A DNA stretch of 64,000 nt from Arabiibacter massiliensis (lineage in GTDB: Bacteria > Actinomycetota > Coriobacteriia > Coriobacteriales > Eggerthellaceae), in contig NZ_LT827021.1 in NCBI RefSeq assembly GCF_900169505.1, forward strand, positions 3,255,400-3,319,399. The letters are read 5' to 3'. Shown one piece after another: positions 19,895 through 28,036 of the stretch. The first letter of the stretch is position 1. Every line of letters starts with the position of its first letter. The notes under the pieces were generated by a model. The model saw nothing but the letters and a program-made list of their open reading frames with translations. It ran no database searches and was not told the DNA's origin. Position numbers and translations under genes: made by a program.

Positions 19895-20039
19895 AAGGTG
19901 CGCTCCTTTCGTTTTCGACGGGGAGCAGTGTACGCCCAGGCGGTCGCGTGAACAAGGGAAACGCGACACCGGGAGCCCGCCCGGCGACGAGAGGAGCAGG
20001 GAAGGGGACGACAGGAGCAGAAGAAAGCGACGCACGGAT

Positions 20040-20161
20040 TGTCATCCTGAGCGGAGGCGCGTAGCGCCGGAGTCGAAGGATCCCGTTTGGCGTCAGCCGG
20101 AAGGTTTCCTGTTGGCACCGCGCGGGATCCTTCGACTCCGCGGCTTCGCCGCTCCGCTCAG
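20040..20161. repeat. REP-like palindromic element, copy A (interrupted by the IS)
   Basis: Starts TGTCATCCTGAGCGG and contains the inverted pair AGTCGAAGGATCCC / GGGATCCTTCGACT. It breaks at CCGCTCAG (20154-20161), where the insertion sequence begins; the missing GATGAC end reappears at 21833 on the far side of the IS. Same family as 39284, 49295 and 50609. Confidence 0.85.
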
Positions 20162-20202
20162 ACAATATGACCCGAACCGATGCACCTGCGAGTGAAAAAG
20201 AG

Positions 20203-20323
20203 AGAAGACCCCGAAGATACTGACGGCCTTGAAGGCTCTATCGTGGGTTATTCCCCGCTACACTTGCAGGTATCTGGCCATCGGTGCGCAAGGGCGTACC
20301 ACAAGCATTGGAAGGGGTCTTCT
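20203..20323 (+). promoter_or_regulatory. IS leader able to sequester the transposase ribosome site
   Basis: AGAAGACCCC (20203-20212) is the exact reverse complement of GGGGTCTTCT (20314-20323), which contains the ribosome-binding region directly before the transposase ATG 20325. ACCTGC (20184) and GCAGGT (20264) form a second outer pairing. A transcript reading in from the flank would fold with the start site closed. Confidence 0.55.
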
Positions 20324-20324
20324 C

Positions 20325-21503
20325 ATGGCGCAGTATACCATCAACACCAAGTACCGCTCGATCTTCGGGATGGATGTGCACGCACGCTCCATCACCATCA
20401 AGGGCTTCGACTGCGCGACCGGGCGCACCAAGATAGCCAAGCTCGGCGGCTGCCCGGCTCCCGCCGAGGTAATCGGCTGGATGCGCGCGAACTTCGAGGA
20501 GCCCTTCTACGCCGCCTACGAGTCGGGGTGCACCGGCTTTCATCTGTGCCGGGAGCTGCGCGCACTCGGCGCCGCCTGCGACGTGATCGCCGTCTCGTCC
20601 ATCGCGCGCTCGACCGACGACAAGCTGCACAAAAACGACCGGCGTGACGCCGCAAGGCTGCTCTTCGAGCTTTTGAACCCCGTCTCCACGCTCTCGGCGG
20701 TGTGGTGCCCGGATCCGGAGTGCGAGGCCGCGCGCAACCTCGCCCGGGCGCGCTTTGGCGCCGCGCGCGACGCCAAAGCCGCCAAGCAGCGCGTCACCTC
20801 GCTTTTGCTCACCCACGGCGCTATCTGGAACGAGAGGACTCCTGCGGGAAACCTCAAGGCGACCTGGACGCGCGAGTGGCGCGAGTGGCTCTCGAAGGTG
20901 CGTCTGGAAGGAACCGGGGCACAAGACGCGCTTGCCTTCCTGGTCTTGTGTGCGGACGAGGCGCAGGCGCGCCTTGCGCGCATCTCGAAGCAGACGCTTG
21001 CCCTCGCCCAGACCCCGAGGTGGAAGCCCGTGGTTGATGCGCTCTCGGCCATGAAGGGGATCGACGTGCAGAGCGCCTTTTCACTGGCAGCCGAGTACGG
21101 CGATTTCGAGCGCTTCGGCGGCGGGGGCGCCGTCGTCAAGTGGGCGGGGCTCACCCCCTGCGAGTCCTCGAGCGACGATTCGGTGAGCCGCGGGCGCATC
21201 GACAAGGCGGGGGACAACTACGTCCGGGCCGCCCTCGTCGAAGCGACCCAGACGCTCTCGCACCAAACCGAAGCCTTCAAGGCCCTGCGCAAGGATCAAA
21301 AGGTCGATCCGGGCGTGCTCGCCTGCGCGCGCAAGGCCTCGCGCCGGGTGCTCGAGCGCTTCCACCATCTCACCTGCGAGGCGAAGAAGGGCTCCAACAA
21401 GGCCAAGGTGGCAGCTGCCGCCGAGCTCGCCCGACAGGTGTGGGCCGTGGGACGTGCCGCCCAGAGGGCTCAGGCGGCCGCCAGCCAGGCGCAGGAGAGC
21501 TGA
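20325..21503 (+). CDS. IS110-family transposase (DEDD recombinase)
   Basis: 392 residues. The N-terminal RuvC-like domain shows the acidic residues in FGMDVHA, AAYESG and HKNDRRDA. The C-terminal domain shows AMKGIDVQSAFSLAAEYGD and WAGLTPCESSSDD-SRGRIDKAGDNYVRAAL, including the serine region used for strand cleavage in IS110 recombinases. A helical Ala-rich tail ends the protein. All expected catalytic elements are intact, so the element may be active. These enzymes are guided by a noncoding RNA from the element's own end. Confidence 0.93.
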   Translation: MAQYTINTKYRSIFGMDVHARSITIKGFDCATGRTKIAKLGGCPAPAEVIGWMRANFEEPFYAAYESGCTGFHLCRELRALGAACDVIAVSSIARSTDDKLHKNDRRDAARLLFELLNPVSTLSAVWCPDPECEAARNLARARFGAARDAKAAKQRVTSLLLTHGAIWNERTPAGNLKATWTREWREWLSKVRLEGTGAQDALAFLVLCADEAQARLARISKQTLALAQTPRWKPVVDALSAMKGIDVQSAFSLAAEYGDFERFGGGGAVVKWAGLTPCESSSDDSVSRGRIDKAGDNYVRAALVEATQTLSHQTEAFKALRKDQKVDPGVLACARKASRRVLERFHHLTCEAKKGSNKAKVAAAAELARQVWAVGRAAQRAQAAASQAQES

Positions 21504-21536
21504 CAGAGGCATCCCCCCTGGCAAGCCCGCCGTCTA

Positions 21537-21760
21537 AGTCCGTTCGGGAGCCCGCGCGTCATCCTTGCGCACCAAAGGTCGTGTGGCGTGCGCGTACTCA
21601 GACTAGTTTTCTCTCTCATAGGCGGATAGCCCGAACAAAGGACAATTGGAGTGCGGGCCGCATGATCTGCCGCGGTGTCCGCGGATTTAAGGTATGAGAA
21701 AGCGCCGTGTAAGAAGACGGCGCATATGCTCGGCGGGCTTTGCAGGGAGATGTTCATAGA
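21537..21760 (+). ncRNA. Candidate bridge (seek) RNA in the 3' end of the IS
   Basis: A stem GTCCGTTCGGG (21538-21548) with CCCGAAC (21630-21636) and GGAC (21640-21643) closes an internal loop. Its 5' strand holds CGTCATCCTT (21557-21566), complementary to AAGGATGACG at the right insertion flank. Its 3' strand holds CTCAG (21597-21601), identical to the left flank. Between them is an apical stem GCGCAC/GTGCGC. A second structured part follows with CCGCGG/CCGCGG and GCGCCGT/ACGGCGC hairpins flanked by TATGA and ATATG, which resemble the element's own ends. RNA ends are not determined. Confidence 0.6.
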
Positions 21761-21785
21761 GAAGGGCCGATCCTTATCCGACGGG

Positions 21786-21801
21786 AAAGGACCGGTCCTT
21801 T
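21786..21801. repeat. 16-bp perfect palindrome near the right IS end
   Basis: AAAGGACCGGTCCTTT at 21786-21801, 14 bp inside the right inverted repeat. It could be a terminator stem for the guide RNA or a transposase site. Confidence 0.7.
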
Positions 21802-21894
21802 ATTGCCTCTTGACACGGTTCGGGTCATATAAGGATGACGGGCGGGATGACGCACGGGTCGTCACCCGGAGCTTGGCGTGGCCGCGTCGCCGGC

Positions 21895-22659
21895 CTACGC
21901 CTCCTGCGGGGCCTTGCGGAGGGCCGCGATCAGCACGACGGCCATGGCTGCCGTCCACGCTAGCAGCATGCCAGCGGACAGGAGGGCCTCGGGGGTCAGC
22001 AGGCTGCTGCCGTTCCACAGCCGCATGGTGAGGTCGTACAGGCCGCCGGTGGGCAGGAAGGGCGTCACCTGCATGAGCGCCTCGTCATAGGAGAAGACCA
22101 TGGGCAGGATGGCGGCCACCACCAGCGGCGAGTCCAGCACCATCACCGACATCTGGGTGCGCGCGAACAGCCCGAGCGCAAGCGACAGCAGCACGAGCGG
22201 CAGCGAGCCCACGATGCCCACCAGCAGAAGCGGCGCCATGAGGTGCGCGGGCGCGCCGAACACCGCGAAGCACAGCACGTCGGCCACGGCGATGCCCGCC
22301 AGCGCCGCGATTCCGCGCGCGACCACCATGCGGCCGAGGTCCACGTCGGCCAGAAGAAGCGTGCGCAGCAGGTGCTTCTCGCGCTCCTCGGCCATGGCGT
22401 AGAGGATGACCATCGACGTGGCCATGACGCACTCGAAGAGCACCGCGTACGCGGCGATGTTCGCGGTGAACAGCTGCTCCTGCTCCGGCAGCTCCACCTG
22501 GCCGCCCAGGATCGCGTGCAGCCCCACCATCATCACGAGGGGCAGCAGCATGCTCATCAGCATGGCGGGGCTCTTCGCCACGTCGGCCAGGTACTTCGCC
22601 GTGAGCACGGCCACGGTGCGCACGGGGCCCGCCAAGGGCAACGCCTCCCTACCAGCCAT
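21895..22659 (-). CDS. ABC-2 type transporter permease
   Basis: 254 residues with six predicted membrane helices and the AEEREKHLLRTLLLADVDLG cytoplasmic segment. It is homologous in pattern to the permease at 18311. ATG 22659 lies inside the last codons of the LytTR regulator gene (11-bp overlap). No intact ATPase gene adjoins it: the IS separates it from the ATPase/permease pair at 18311-19894, and the regulator upstream carries an ABC-like but degenerate half. It may use the ATPase encoded at 19052 or be a regulated partner of that system. Confidence 0.85.
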   Translation of the reverse strand: MAGREALPLAGPVRTVAVLTAKYLADVAKSPAMLMSMLLPLVMMVGLHAILGGQVELPEQEQLFTANIAAYAVLFECVMATSMVILYAMAEEREKHLLRTLLLADVDLGRMVVARGIAALAGIAVADVLCFAVFGAPAHLMAPLLLVGIVGSLPLVLLSLALGLFARTQMSVMVLDSPLVVAAILPMVFSYDEALMQVTPFLPTGGLYDLTMRLWNGSSLLTPEALLSAGMLLAWTAAMAVVLIAALRKAPQEA

Positions 22660-23581
22660 AACGCTCCCTCATCTCCTCGGCGCGGCCCTTCGCCAGCGGC
22701 ACGGACGTGCGCGCGGCGTCGTTCAAGGTGAGGTTGAAGCTGTTGCGGGTGTAGCGCTCCACCTTCGCCACCTTCTGCACGTTCACGATGAACGACCGAT
22801 GGCAGCGGAAGAAGCCGAAGCGTCCCAGCTGCTCGTCCAGCTCGTCCATGGTGAGCGGAGTGGGGTAGAGCGTGCCGCGCACCGACACGTAGTTCTGCTT
22901 GCTCATGCTCTCGATGAAGTCGATCTCGCGCGGGTCGAACAGCAGCGTGGCGGCGTCGGTCTTCGCGGGGATCTTGCACACCCGCACCTCGTCGCCCGCG
23001 AACACGGGGCCTTCCGTGCCACCGTCGCCGTCGGGTGCGCCGCCCTCGTCCACCTCGGCCTCGATGAAGCGGCCGTCCTCGTGCCAGAAGGCGCGCCCGG
23101 GCAGAAGCAGCGCCTCGCGCAGGGGCTCGCAGGCGGTGACGAAGCGGCAGCCGCAGGCTGTGCGCTCCTCTATCCAGGTGAGGGCCGCGGCGCGCCCCGC
23201 AGCGTCGAGGTCGGACAGCGGCCGCTCGATGAAGCACGCCTCGGGCTCCACCAGGCTCGCGCGCGCCAGGTTAACGAGCGCCACCTGGGCGGGCGCGAGG
23301 TCGCGCAGGCGCGCCCGCGCCGCGCCGCGCAGGCCGAAGTGCGCGATGGCATCTTCATGGTGCACGGCGCCCCCGGCCAGACGGCTGAAGAACCGCAGGT
23401 GGGAGGCTACCGTGTCGCGCTCGCTGCCCCGGTCGGTGTCCACCACGCAGGCGCGCCGGCACGAGCGGTAGCGCGCGCGAAAGGCGGCGAGCAGCGCGGC
23501 GGAGGTGTCGCGCCCGCATTCCACGTGCACGTTGCCGATGTCGGCGGCGACGAGCTCGGCGGCTGTGGCGAATTCGGCCAC
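22649..23581 (-). CDS. LytTR-type regulator with degenerate ABC-ATPase-like N-half
   Basis: 310 residues from GTG 23581. Residues about 205-310 are a LytTR DNA-binding domain (IDFIESMSKQNYVSVRGT, FFRCHRSFIVNVQKV, NSFNLTLND). Residues about 15-165 follow an ABC ATPase plan with lost catalytic residues: no Walker A lysine around DTDRGSERDT, LAPAQVALVNLARASL for the signature helix, CFIERPLSDLD for Walker B/D-loop (Glu-Arg in place of Asp-Glu), and RFVTACE for the H-loop region. It lies between the VOC gene (10 bp) and the permease gene (overlap). It probably regulates the exporter and may dock on its permease. Confidence 0.75.
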   Translation of the reverse strand: MAEFATAAELVAADIGNVHVECGRDTSAALLAAFRARYRSCRRACVVDTDRGSERDTVASHLRFFSRLAGGAVHHEDAIAHFGLRGAARARLRDLAPAQVALVNLARASLVEPEACFIERPLSDLDAAGRAAALTWIEERTACGCRFVTACEPLREALLLPGRAFWHEDGRFIEAEVDEGGAPDGDGGTEGPVFAGDEVRVCKIPAKTDAATLLFDPREIDFIESMSKQNYVSVRGTLYPTPLTMDELDEQLGRFGFFRCHRSFIVNVQKVAKVERYTRNSFNLTLNDAARTSVPLAKGRAEEMRERYGW

Positions 23582-23591
23582 GGCGCCGCGC

Positions 23592-23969
23592 CTATTCCGC
23601 GCGGTCGGCCGGCAGGATCTCCAGCCAGCAGCCGTCGGGGTCTTCGATGAAGTAGATGCCCATGCGCTCGTTCACGAAGCACACGCAGCCCATCTCCTCG
23701 TGCAGGGCGCGCGCCGCGTCCAGGTCATCCACCTCGAAGGCCAGGTGCGTGTCGCGCCCGCCGTTGACGTAGGGCTCGGTGCGTCCGCGGTTCCACGTGA
23801 GCTCCACCTGGAAGGGCGTCCGGCCGTTGCCGATGAAGACGTTCTCCCATGAGCCGTCCTCGGGCCCCATGCGCCGCTGCACGGTCAGCCCCAGCGCGCG
23901 CTCGTAGAAGGCGAGCGACTTCTCCAGGTCGAGCACGTGGATGCAGCGGTGGATGGCCTTCGCCTTCAT
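23592..23969 (-). CDS. VOC/glyoxalase-family protein
   Basis: 125 residues with two beta-alpha-beta-beta-beta units. The metal-ligand positions are visible as His in RCIHVLDLEKS, Glu in FQVELTW, His in DTHLAFEVDD and Glu in CWLEILPA, matching lactoylglutathione lyase and related VOC enzymes. Full length. First gene of the leftward run with the LytTR regulator (10-bp gap). The substrate is uncertain; the glyoxalase I assignment is possible but the family is broad. Confidence 0.85.
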   Translation of the reverse strand: MKAKAIHRCIHVLDLEKSLAFYERALGLTVQRRMGPEDGSWENVFIGNGRTPFQVELTWNRGRTEPYVNGGRDTHLAFEVDDLDAARALHEEMGCVCFVNERMGIYFIEDPDGCWLEILPADRAE

Positions 23970-24535
23970 AACGGGTTCCCTTCGGTTGGCTTACGCGTTT
24001 TCGATGGGAAGTATACCCGAGCCTGCGTACGCGCGTCGGCAACCCCATGGAAAAGGAAGAGTTTGACGCCGGGGCGCCGCGTTGTGCGGGCGCGCATTCC
24101 GCTCGCTCAGGCAAACGCGCGGGCCCGCGGTATGCCGATGATGGCTTAGCAGCTGGAGGTTTTCAATTCTGTCAAAAACGGGACGTTTTGCCTAGATTTT
24201 AGGTTGCCAAGTAGGTCCATTATCAAAGGCAGTTTCTAAATTGCCTGATCACCGGCTTACGATGCCGTTACATCTTCAATTGAGGATAGCCAAAACTCTC
24301 CGATTCTGCCAGCATTTCGATTGACCGCCGTCAAACCGCCATTGCCCTACCTGGACAGGTTGCCAATCGGGCGGAGTGCGAAGCGCGGAGCCGAAGCCCG
24401 TGCGGTGAAGTGTTTCAGTTGACACCGCACTGCGGCATGTCGTTCGCTATCGCCGCGCGGGTTCTTCGCGTGCACGGCTTTGCCCGTACGCGTGCGTTGC
24501 CGGGCGGCGTTTTGATGAATGAAGGGAAACCGTTA
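23970..24535. other. Noncoding gap without recognisable gene
   Basis: About 570 bp. The part 24150-24330 is clearly more AT-rich than its surroundings and holds small inverted repeats (AAAACG/CGTTTT near 24175). GTGCGGTG/CACCGCAC pairs at 24400-24407 and 24423-24430. No reading frame, tRNA or known riboswitch is seen; it may be remnant DNA. Confidence 0.5.
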
Positions 24536-24536
24536 C

Positions 24537-24564
24537 TTGCGCTGCGCGAACGAGGTGCTATACT
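24537..24564 (+). promoter_or_regulatory. Promoter of the ABC-YhgE-TetR operon
   Basis: TTGCGC (24537-24542), 16-bp spacer, TATACT (24559-24564), about 65 bp upstream of the ABC gene and directly before the operator palindrome. Confidence 0.6.
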
Positions 24565-24575
24565 TCCGTTTCAAA

Positions 24576-24589
24576 ACTGACTAGTCAGT
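24576..24589. promoter_or_regulatory. Palindromic TetR-type operator
   Basis: Perfect 14-bp palindrome ACTGACTAGTCAGT placed at about +5 to +19 of the predicted transcript. The last gene of the operon (28037) encodes a TetR-family regulator, so autorepression is the simplest reading. Confidence 0.65.
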
Positions 24590-24628
24590 CGAATATGAGG
24601 CTGACGAAGAAGAGAAGGACGTGAGGAC

Positions 24629-25393
24629 ATGGAGGATACGCAGGTGCGCCCGGCACCCGACCCGAGCGCTGCGCAGCCGATGCCCGCCGCCGGCGCCGAC
24701 CCGACGCGCCCCGAGTGCGGCACGTTCGTGCGCGACGCGGAGCGCTTCGCGGGCGAGCCCTACATCAGCGCACGTGGCTTGGAGCTGAAGACGTTTTCCG
24801 GCTACGCGTACCGCGGGGTGGACGTGGACGTGCACAAGGGCCAGCTGGTGGCCGTGCGCGGCCGCAACGGCAGCGGCAAGACGGCGCTTCTGCTCACGCT
24901 GGCCGGGCGCATGAAGCCCACGGGCGGCACGCTCGAGGCAGGCGGGTTCCAGCTGCCACGCCAGCGCGCGAAAGCGGAACGTCATGTGGGCTTGAGCCTG
25001 TTCAAAGGCCTGAACGACCTGCAGGACAGCCTGACCGCCGCCTACGCGACCGGCGCCGAGTTCGAGCTGTACGGCCGCACGCCGCGTCGCGAGGCGGTGC
25101 TGGGCTACCTGCGGCAGTGGGGTCTGGCCGACGTCGCCAACCTGCGCGTGAAGGACCTCACGTCCGAGAAGCTCACCCAGCTGGGCATCGCGCTGGCGTT
25201 TGCGGGCGAGCCCGACGCCATCGTGGTGGACGACGTGGAGGACCAGCTGACCATGTCACAATCCCAGGGCCTCGTGCAACTGCTGCTGGACACGGCGCGC
25301 ACGCGCAACGCGGCCATCGTGGTGGGTGTGGTGGAGCGCGACCTGGCCGCCATGGCCGACGCGTGCGTGTACCTGTCGAAGGAAGGTGAGTAG
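24629..25393 (+). CDS. ABC transporter ATP-binding protein (YhgE-associated)
   Basis: 254 residues. After a 45-residue Pro/Ala-rich head comes an ABC domain with Walker A GRNGSGKTALL. The signature region LTSEKLTQLGIALAFAGEPD and Walker B AIVVDDVEDQL are divergent (Asp-Asp for Asp-Glu, no LSGGQ), so hydrolysis may be weak. It is followed after 3 bp by the large YhgE/Pip protein, which it probably energises or regulates. Confidence 0.8.
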   Translation: MEDTQVRPAPDPSAAQPMPAAGADPTRPECGTFVRDAERFAGEPYISARGLELKTFSGYAYRGVDVDVHKGQLVAVRGRNGSGKTALLLTLAGRMKPTGGTLEAGGFQLPRQRAKAERHVGLSLFKGLNDLQDSLTAAYATGAEFELYGRTPRREAVLGYLRQWGLADVANLRVKDLTSEKLTQLGIALAFAGEPDAIVVDDVEDQLTMSQSQGLVQLLLDTARTRNAAIVVGVVERDLAAMADACVYLSKEGE

Positions 25394-25396
25394 CCC

Positions 25397-28027
25397 ATGG
25401 CGTTCAAGGGATTGCGCTTCGCGGGACTCGAATGGAAGAACATCACGGCGTCGAAGGTGATGTGGGTGGTCATCGCCGCCATCGCCATCATGCCGCTTCT
25501 GTACGGCGCGCTGTACCTGGCTGCGTTCCAAGACCCCTACGCGCGCCTGAACACGGTGCCGGTGGCCGTGGTGAACAACGACGAAGGAGCCGTCATCGCC
25601 TCCGAGAACCGCAACCTCGGCGACGACGTGGTGGACGAGCTCAAGGGCACCGACGACGGCCTGGGCTGGCGGTTCGTGTCGGCCGATGAGGCGCAGCGGG
25701 GCCTGGAGGACGGCACCTACTTCATGACCTGCACCATCCCCGCCGACTTCTCCAAAAGCGTGGCGTCGGTGGACACAAGCGCGCCCGAGAAGGCGCAGCT
25801 TAAAGTGGAGTACAACCAGAGCGAGAACATGCTGGCCTCCCAGATTGGCGAGACGGTGTGGAAGGAAGTGCGCCAGCGCGTAAGCGACACCGTGGCCACC
25901 GAGTACTGGGACACGGTTCTGAACCGCGTGGCCGATTCCGGCCGCGACATCCAGACGGCGGCCGACGGCGCCGGCACGCTCGAGGACGGCCTGGCGACGG
26001 CGCAGGACGGCAGCGACACCATCACGGCGAAGCTGGGCGAGCTGCACGAGGGCGCCTCGTCGCTTCAGACCGGCTTGGGCACGCTGGCCACCGGCGCGTT
26101 CACGTTGGATTCGGGCCTGGGCACGCTGGCCAGCGGCGCGGACACGCTCAAGGCCGGCACGGGATCGCTCGCAACCGGCGCGCGCGACCTGAAGGCGGGC
26201 GCGGGCCAGGTGGCTGCAGGTGCGGGCAGCGTGTCGGGCGGTGCCAAGCAGCTCAAGGACGAGGGCACGAGCCAGCTGGCCGCCGGCACGAGCCGGCTCG
26301 CCGAGGCGACGAGCGGCCTGCCGGACAGCGCCGAGCAGCTGGCGAGCGGGTCGCAGCAGATCACCGACGGGTTGGCGACGGCCGTGGCCAGCATCGGATC
26401 GGCCGGCGAGCCCGGCCAGACGCTCGCGTACACGTCGAGCACCGTCACGGGCGGCTTGGCCGCGCTCTCGTCGGGCTTGGAAAGCGCGAAGGCCGGAACC
26501 GACCAGGTGAACGGCGGCCTCGTGCAGCTGCAGACGGGCCTGTCCACCGCCCAGGGCGGGGCGCAGTCGCTCGAAAGCGCGCTGGCGAGCGCGATCGCGG
26601 CGCTGCAGAGCAGCAGCGACCTCGCCTCCCAGGCCGCCGCCGCGCAGCTCGTCAACGCCGGCGCCTTGGACCTCGCGCAGGGCAAGGCGGTGTCGGGCGG
26701 GCTCGGCGCCGCCGTCGCCACGTTGGGCGACGCCTCGCAGCCCCAGACGCTCATCGGCGGGGCGGCTGCCGTGTCGGGCGGCCTGTCCGAGGCGCTCGCC
26801 AGCATCGGCGACGCCTCCACGCCGGGCAGCACGCTCGCGTACGGCTCCTCGTCGGTCACGAACGGCCTGGGCGCGCTGGGCTCGAACCTGGCGGCGGCCC
26901 AGGCGGGCTCGCAGCGCGTCAGCGACGGCGCCGCCGAGCTTGCGGGCGTCGCCCCTACGCTGGTGGAGTCCATCGGTCAGCTCGATGCGGGCGCGAGCGA
27001 GGTGGACGCCAACATGTCCTCGCTCGTGGCCGGTTCCTCGCAGGTGGCCGACGGCGCGAACCAGGTGGATGCGGGCGCCTCATCGGCCGTGGCGGGCGCG
27101 GACCAGCTCGACGCCGGCGCGTCGCAGCTGGCCCAGGGCGCGCAGTCGGCCAAGCAGGGCGCAGGCCAGCTGGCCGCGGGCGCCGAGACCGCCCAGGACG
27201 GCTCCGCGCAGATAACCTCCGGTGCGGGCCAGCTGCGCGAGGGCTCGGCCACGCTGGCCACGGGCCTGCACGACGCGGTGGACGGCTCCGGCGAGCTGGC
27301 TGACAAGCTGGCCGAGGGCGCGCAGACCGCCGCCAGCCAGACCGCGAACATCCCGGCCAAGTCCGAGGTCATGAGCGACCCGGTGGAGCTGGCCAACGAA
27401 TACTACACCACGGTGAAGAACTACGGCACCGGCTTCGCCCCGTACTTCATGGCGCTCGGCCTCTGGGTGGGCGGCCTGGTGGCGGGCTTCGTGTTCAAGC
27501 CGCTCAACAACCGCCTGATCATGTCGGGCGCGAGCCCCCTCACGGCGGCGTTCGCCAACTACCTGCCGGTGGCGTTCTTCTCGCTCATCCAGGCGACGCT
27601 CTTGATGGTGGTGCTGCAATTCGGCCTGCAGCTGCAGATAGACAACGTGCCGGCGTTCTATGCCATGGGCTACCTCACGTCGCTCGTGTTCGCGGCCATC
27701 ATGCAGTTCCTCATGGCGGCGTTCGGGTTCCCGGGCAAGTTCATCGCCATCATCCTGCTCATGCTGCAGCTCACGGCGTGCGCGGGCACGTTCCCCATCC
27801 AGACGACGCCCGACTTCTTCCAGGCCATCAACCCGTTCATGCCCATGACCTATGTGGTATCCGGCATGCGCCAGATCATGACGGGGCTCGATTATACAGT
27901 GGTGGCGCAGTCGTGCGCGGTGCTCGCGGGCATCGGTGCGGTGTGCTTCGCGCTCACGTGCCTGGTGGCGTACCGCCGGCGCACCGTGCGCATGGACGAC
28001 CTGCATCCCGTGCTGCAACTGGGGTAG
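25397..28027 (+). CDS. YhgE/Pip domain membrane protein (ABC-2 superfamily)
   Basis: 876 residues. One membrane helix (about 22-44), then the YhgE N-terminal extracytoplasmic domain (VPVAVVNNDEGA), then about 400 residues of heptad-like Ala/Gly/Ser/Leu repeats (recurring G-A-x-x-L/V-x-x-G) predicted as a long extracellular helical rod, then five membrane helices at about 690-870 with the ABC-2-like C-terminus (FPIQTTPDFFQAINPFMPMTYVVSGMRQ). Relatives include phage infection protein Pip and EsaA-type proteins linked to type VII secretion. No other T7SS gene is present. It probably forms an exporter with the ATPase upstream. Confidence 0.88.
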   Translation: MAFKGLRFAGLEWKNITASKVMWVVIAAIAIMPLLYGALYLAAFQDPYARLNTVPVAVVNNDEGAVIASENRNLGDDVVDELKGTDDGLGWRFVSADEAQRGLEDGTYFMTCTIPADFSKSVASVDTSAPEKAQLKVEYNQSENMLASQIGETVWKEVRQRVSDTVATEYWDTVLNRVADSGRDIQTAADGAGTLEDGLATAQDGSDTITAKLGELHEGASSLQTGLGTLATGAFTLDSGLGTLASGADTLKAGTGSLATGARDLKAGAGQVAAGAGSVSGGAKQLKDEGTSQLAAGTSRLAEATSGLPDSAEQLASGSQQITDGLATAVASIGSAGEPGQTLAYTSSTVTGGLAALSSGLESAKAGTDQVNGGLVQLQTGLSTAQGGAQSLESALASAIAALQSSSDLASQAAAAQLVNAGALDLAQGKAVSGGLGAAVATLGDASQPQTLIGGAAAVSGGLSEALASIGDASTPGSTLAYGSSSVTNGLGALGSNLAAAQAGSQRVSDGAAELAGVAPTLVESIGQLDAGASEVDANMSSLVAGSSQVADGANQVDAGASSAVAGADQLDAGASQLAQGAQSAKQGAGQLAAGAETAQDGSAQITSGAGQLREGSATLATGLHDAVDGSGELADKLAEGAQTAASQTANIPAKSEVMSDPVELANEYYTTVKNYGTGFAPYFMALGLWVGGLVAGFVFKPLNNRLIMSGASPLTAAFANYLPVAFFSLIQATLLMVVLQFGLQLQIDNVPAFYAMGYLTSLVFAAIMQFLMAAFGFPGKFIAIILLMLQLTACAGTFPIQTTPDFFQAINPFMPMTYVVSGMRQIMTGLDYTVVAQSCAVLAGIGAVCFALTCLVAYRRRTVRMDDLHPVLQLG

Positions 28028-28036
28028 AATAGGGCC

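Larger units (their letters stand above)
20162..21831 (+). mobile_element. IS110-family (IS1111-like) insertion sequence inside a REP palindrome
   Basis: A single DEDD transposase gene is flanked by noncoding ends of about 160 bp (left) and 330 bp (right). Perfect 15-bp inverted repeats sit just inside the ends: 20165-20179 and 21816-21830 (core ATATGACCCGAACCG). Subterminal inverted repeats and a long 3' end are features of the IS1111 branch of IS110 elements. The flanks join into an intact REP end, GCTCAG/GATGAC, with no evident target duplication beyond a shared base or two, so the end coordinates may be off by 1-2 bp. Confidence 0.85.

Noticed and set aside
20036..20165. Coding extensions of the ABC ATPase through the REP-like repeat
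   Set aside because: The open frame continues through repeat DNA upstream of a strong ribosome site at ATG 19894; the extension is REP sequence, not protein.
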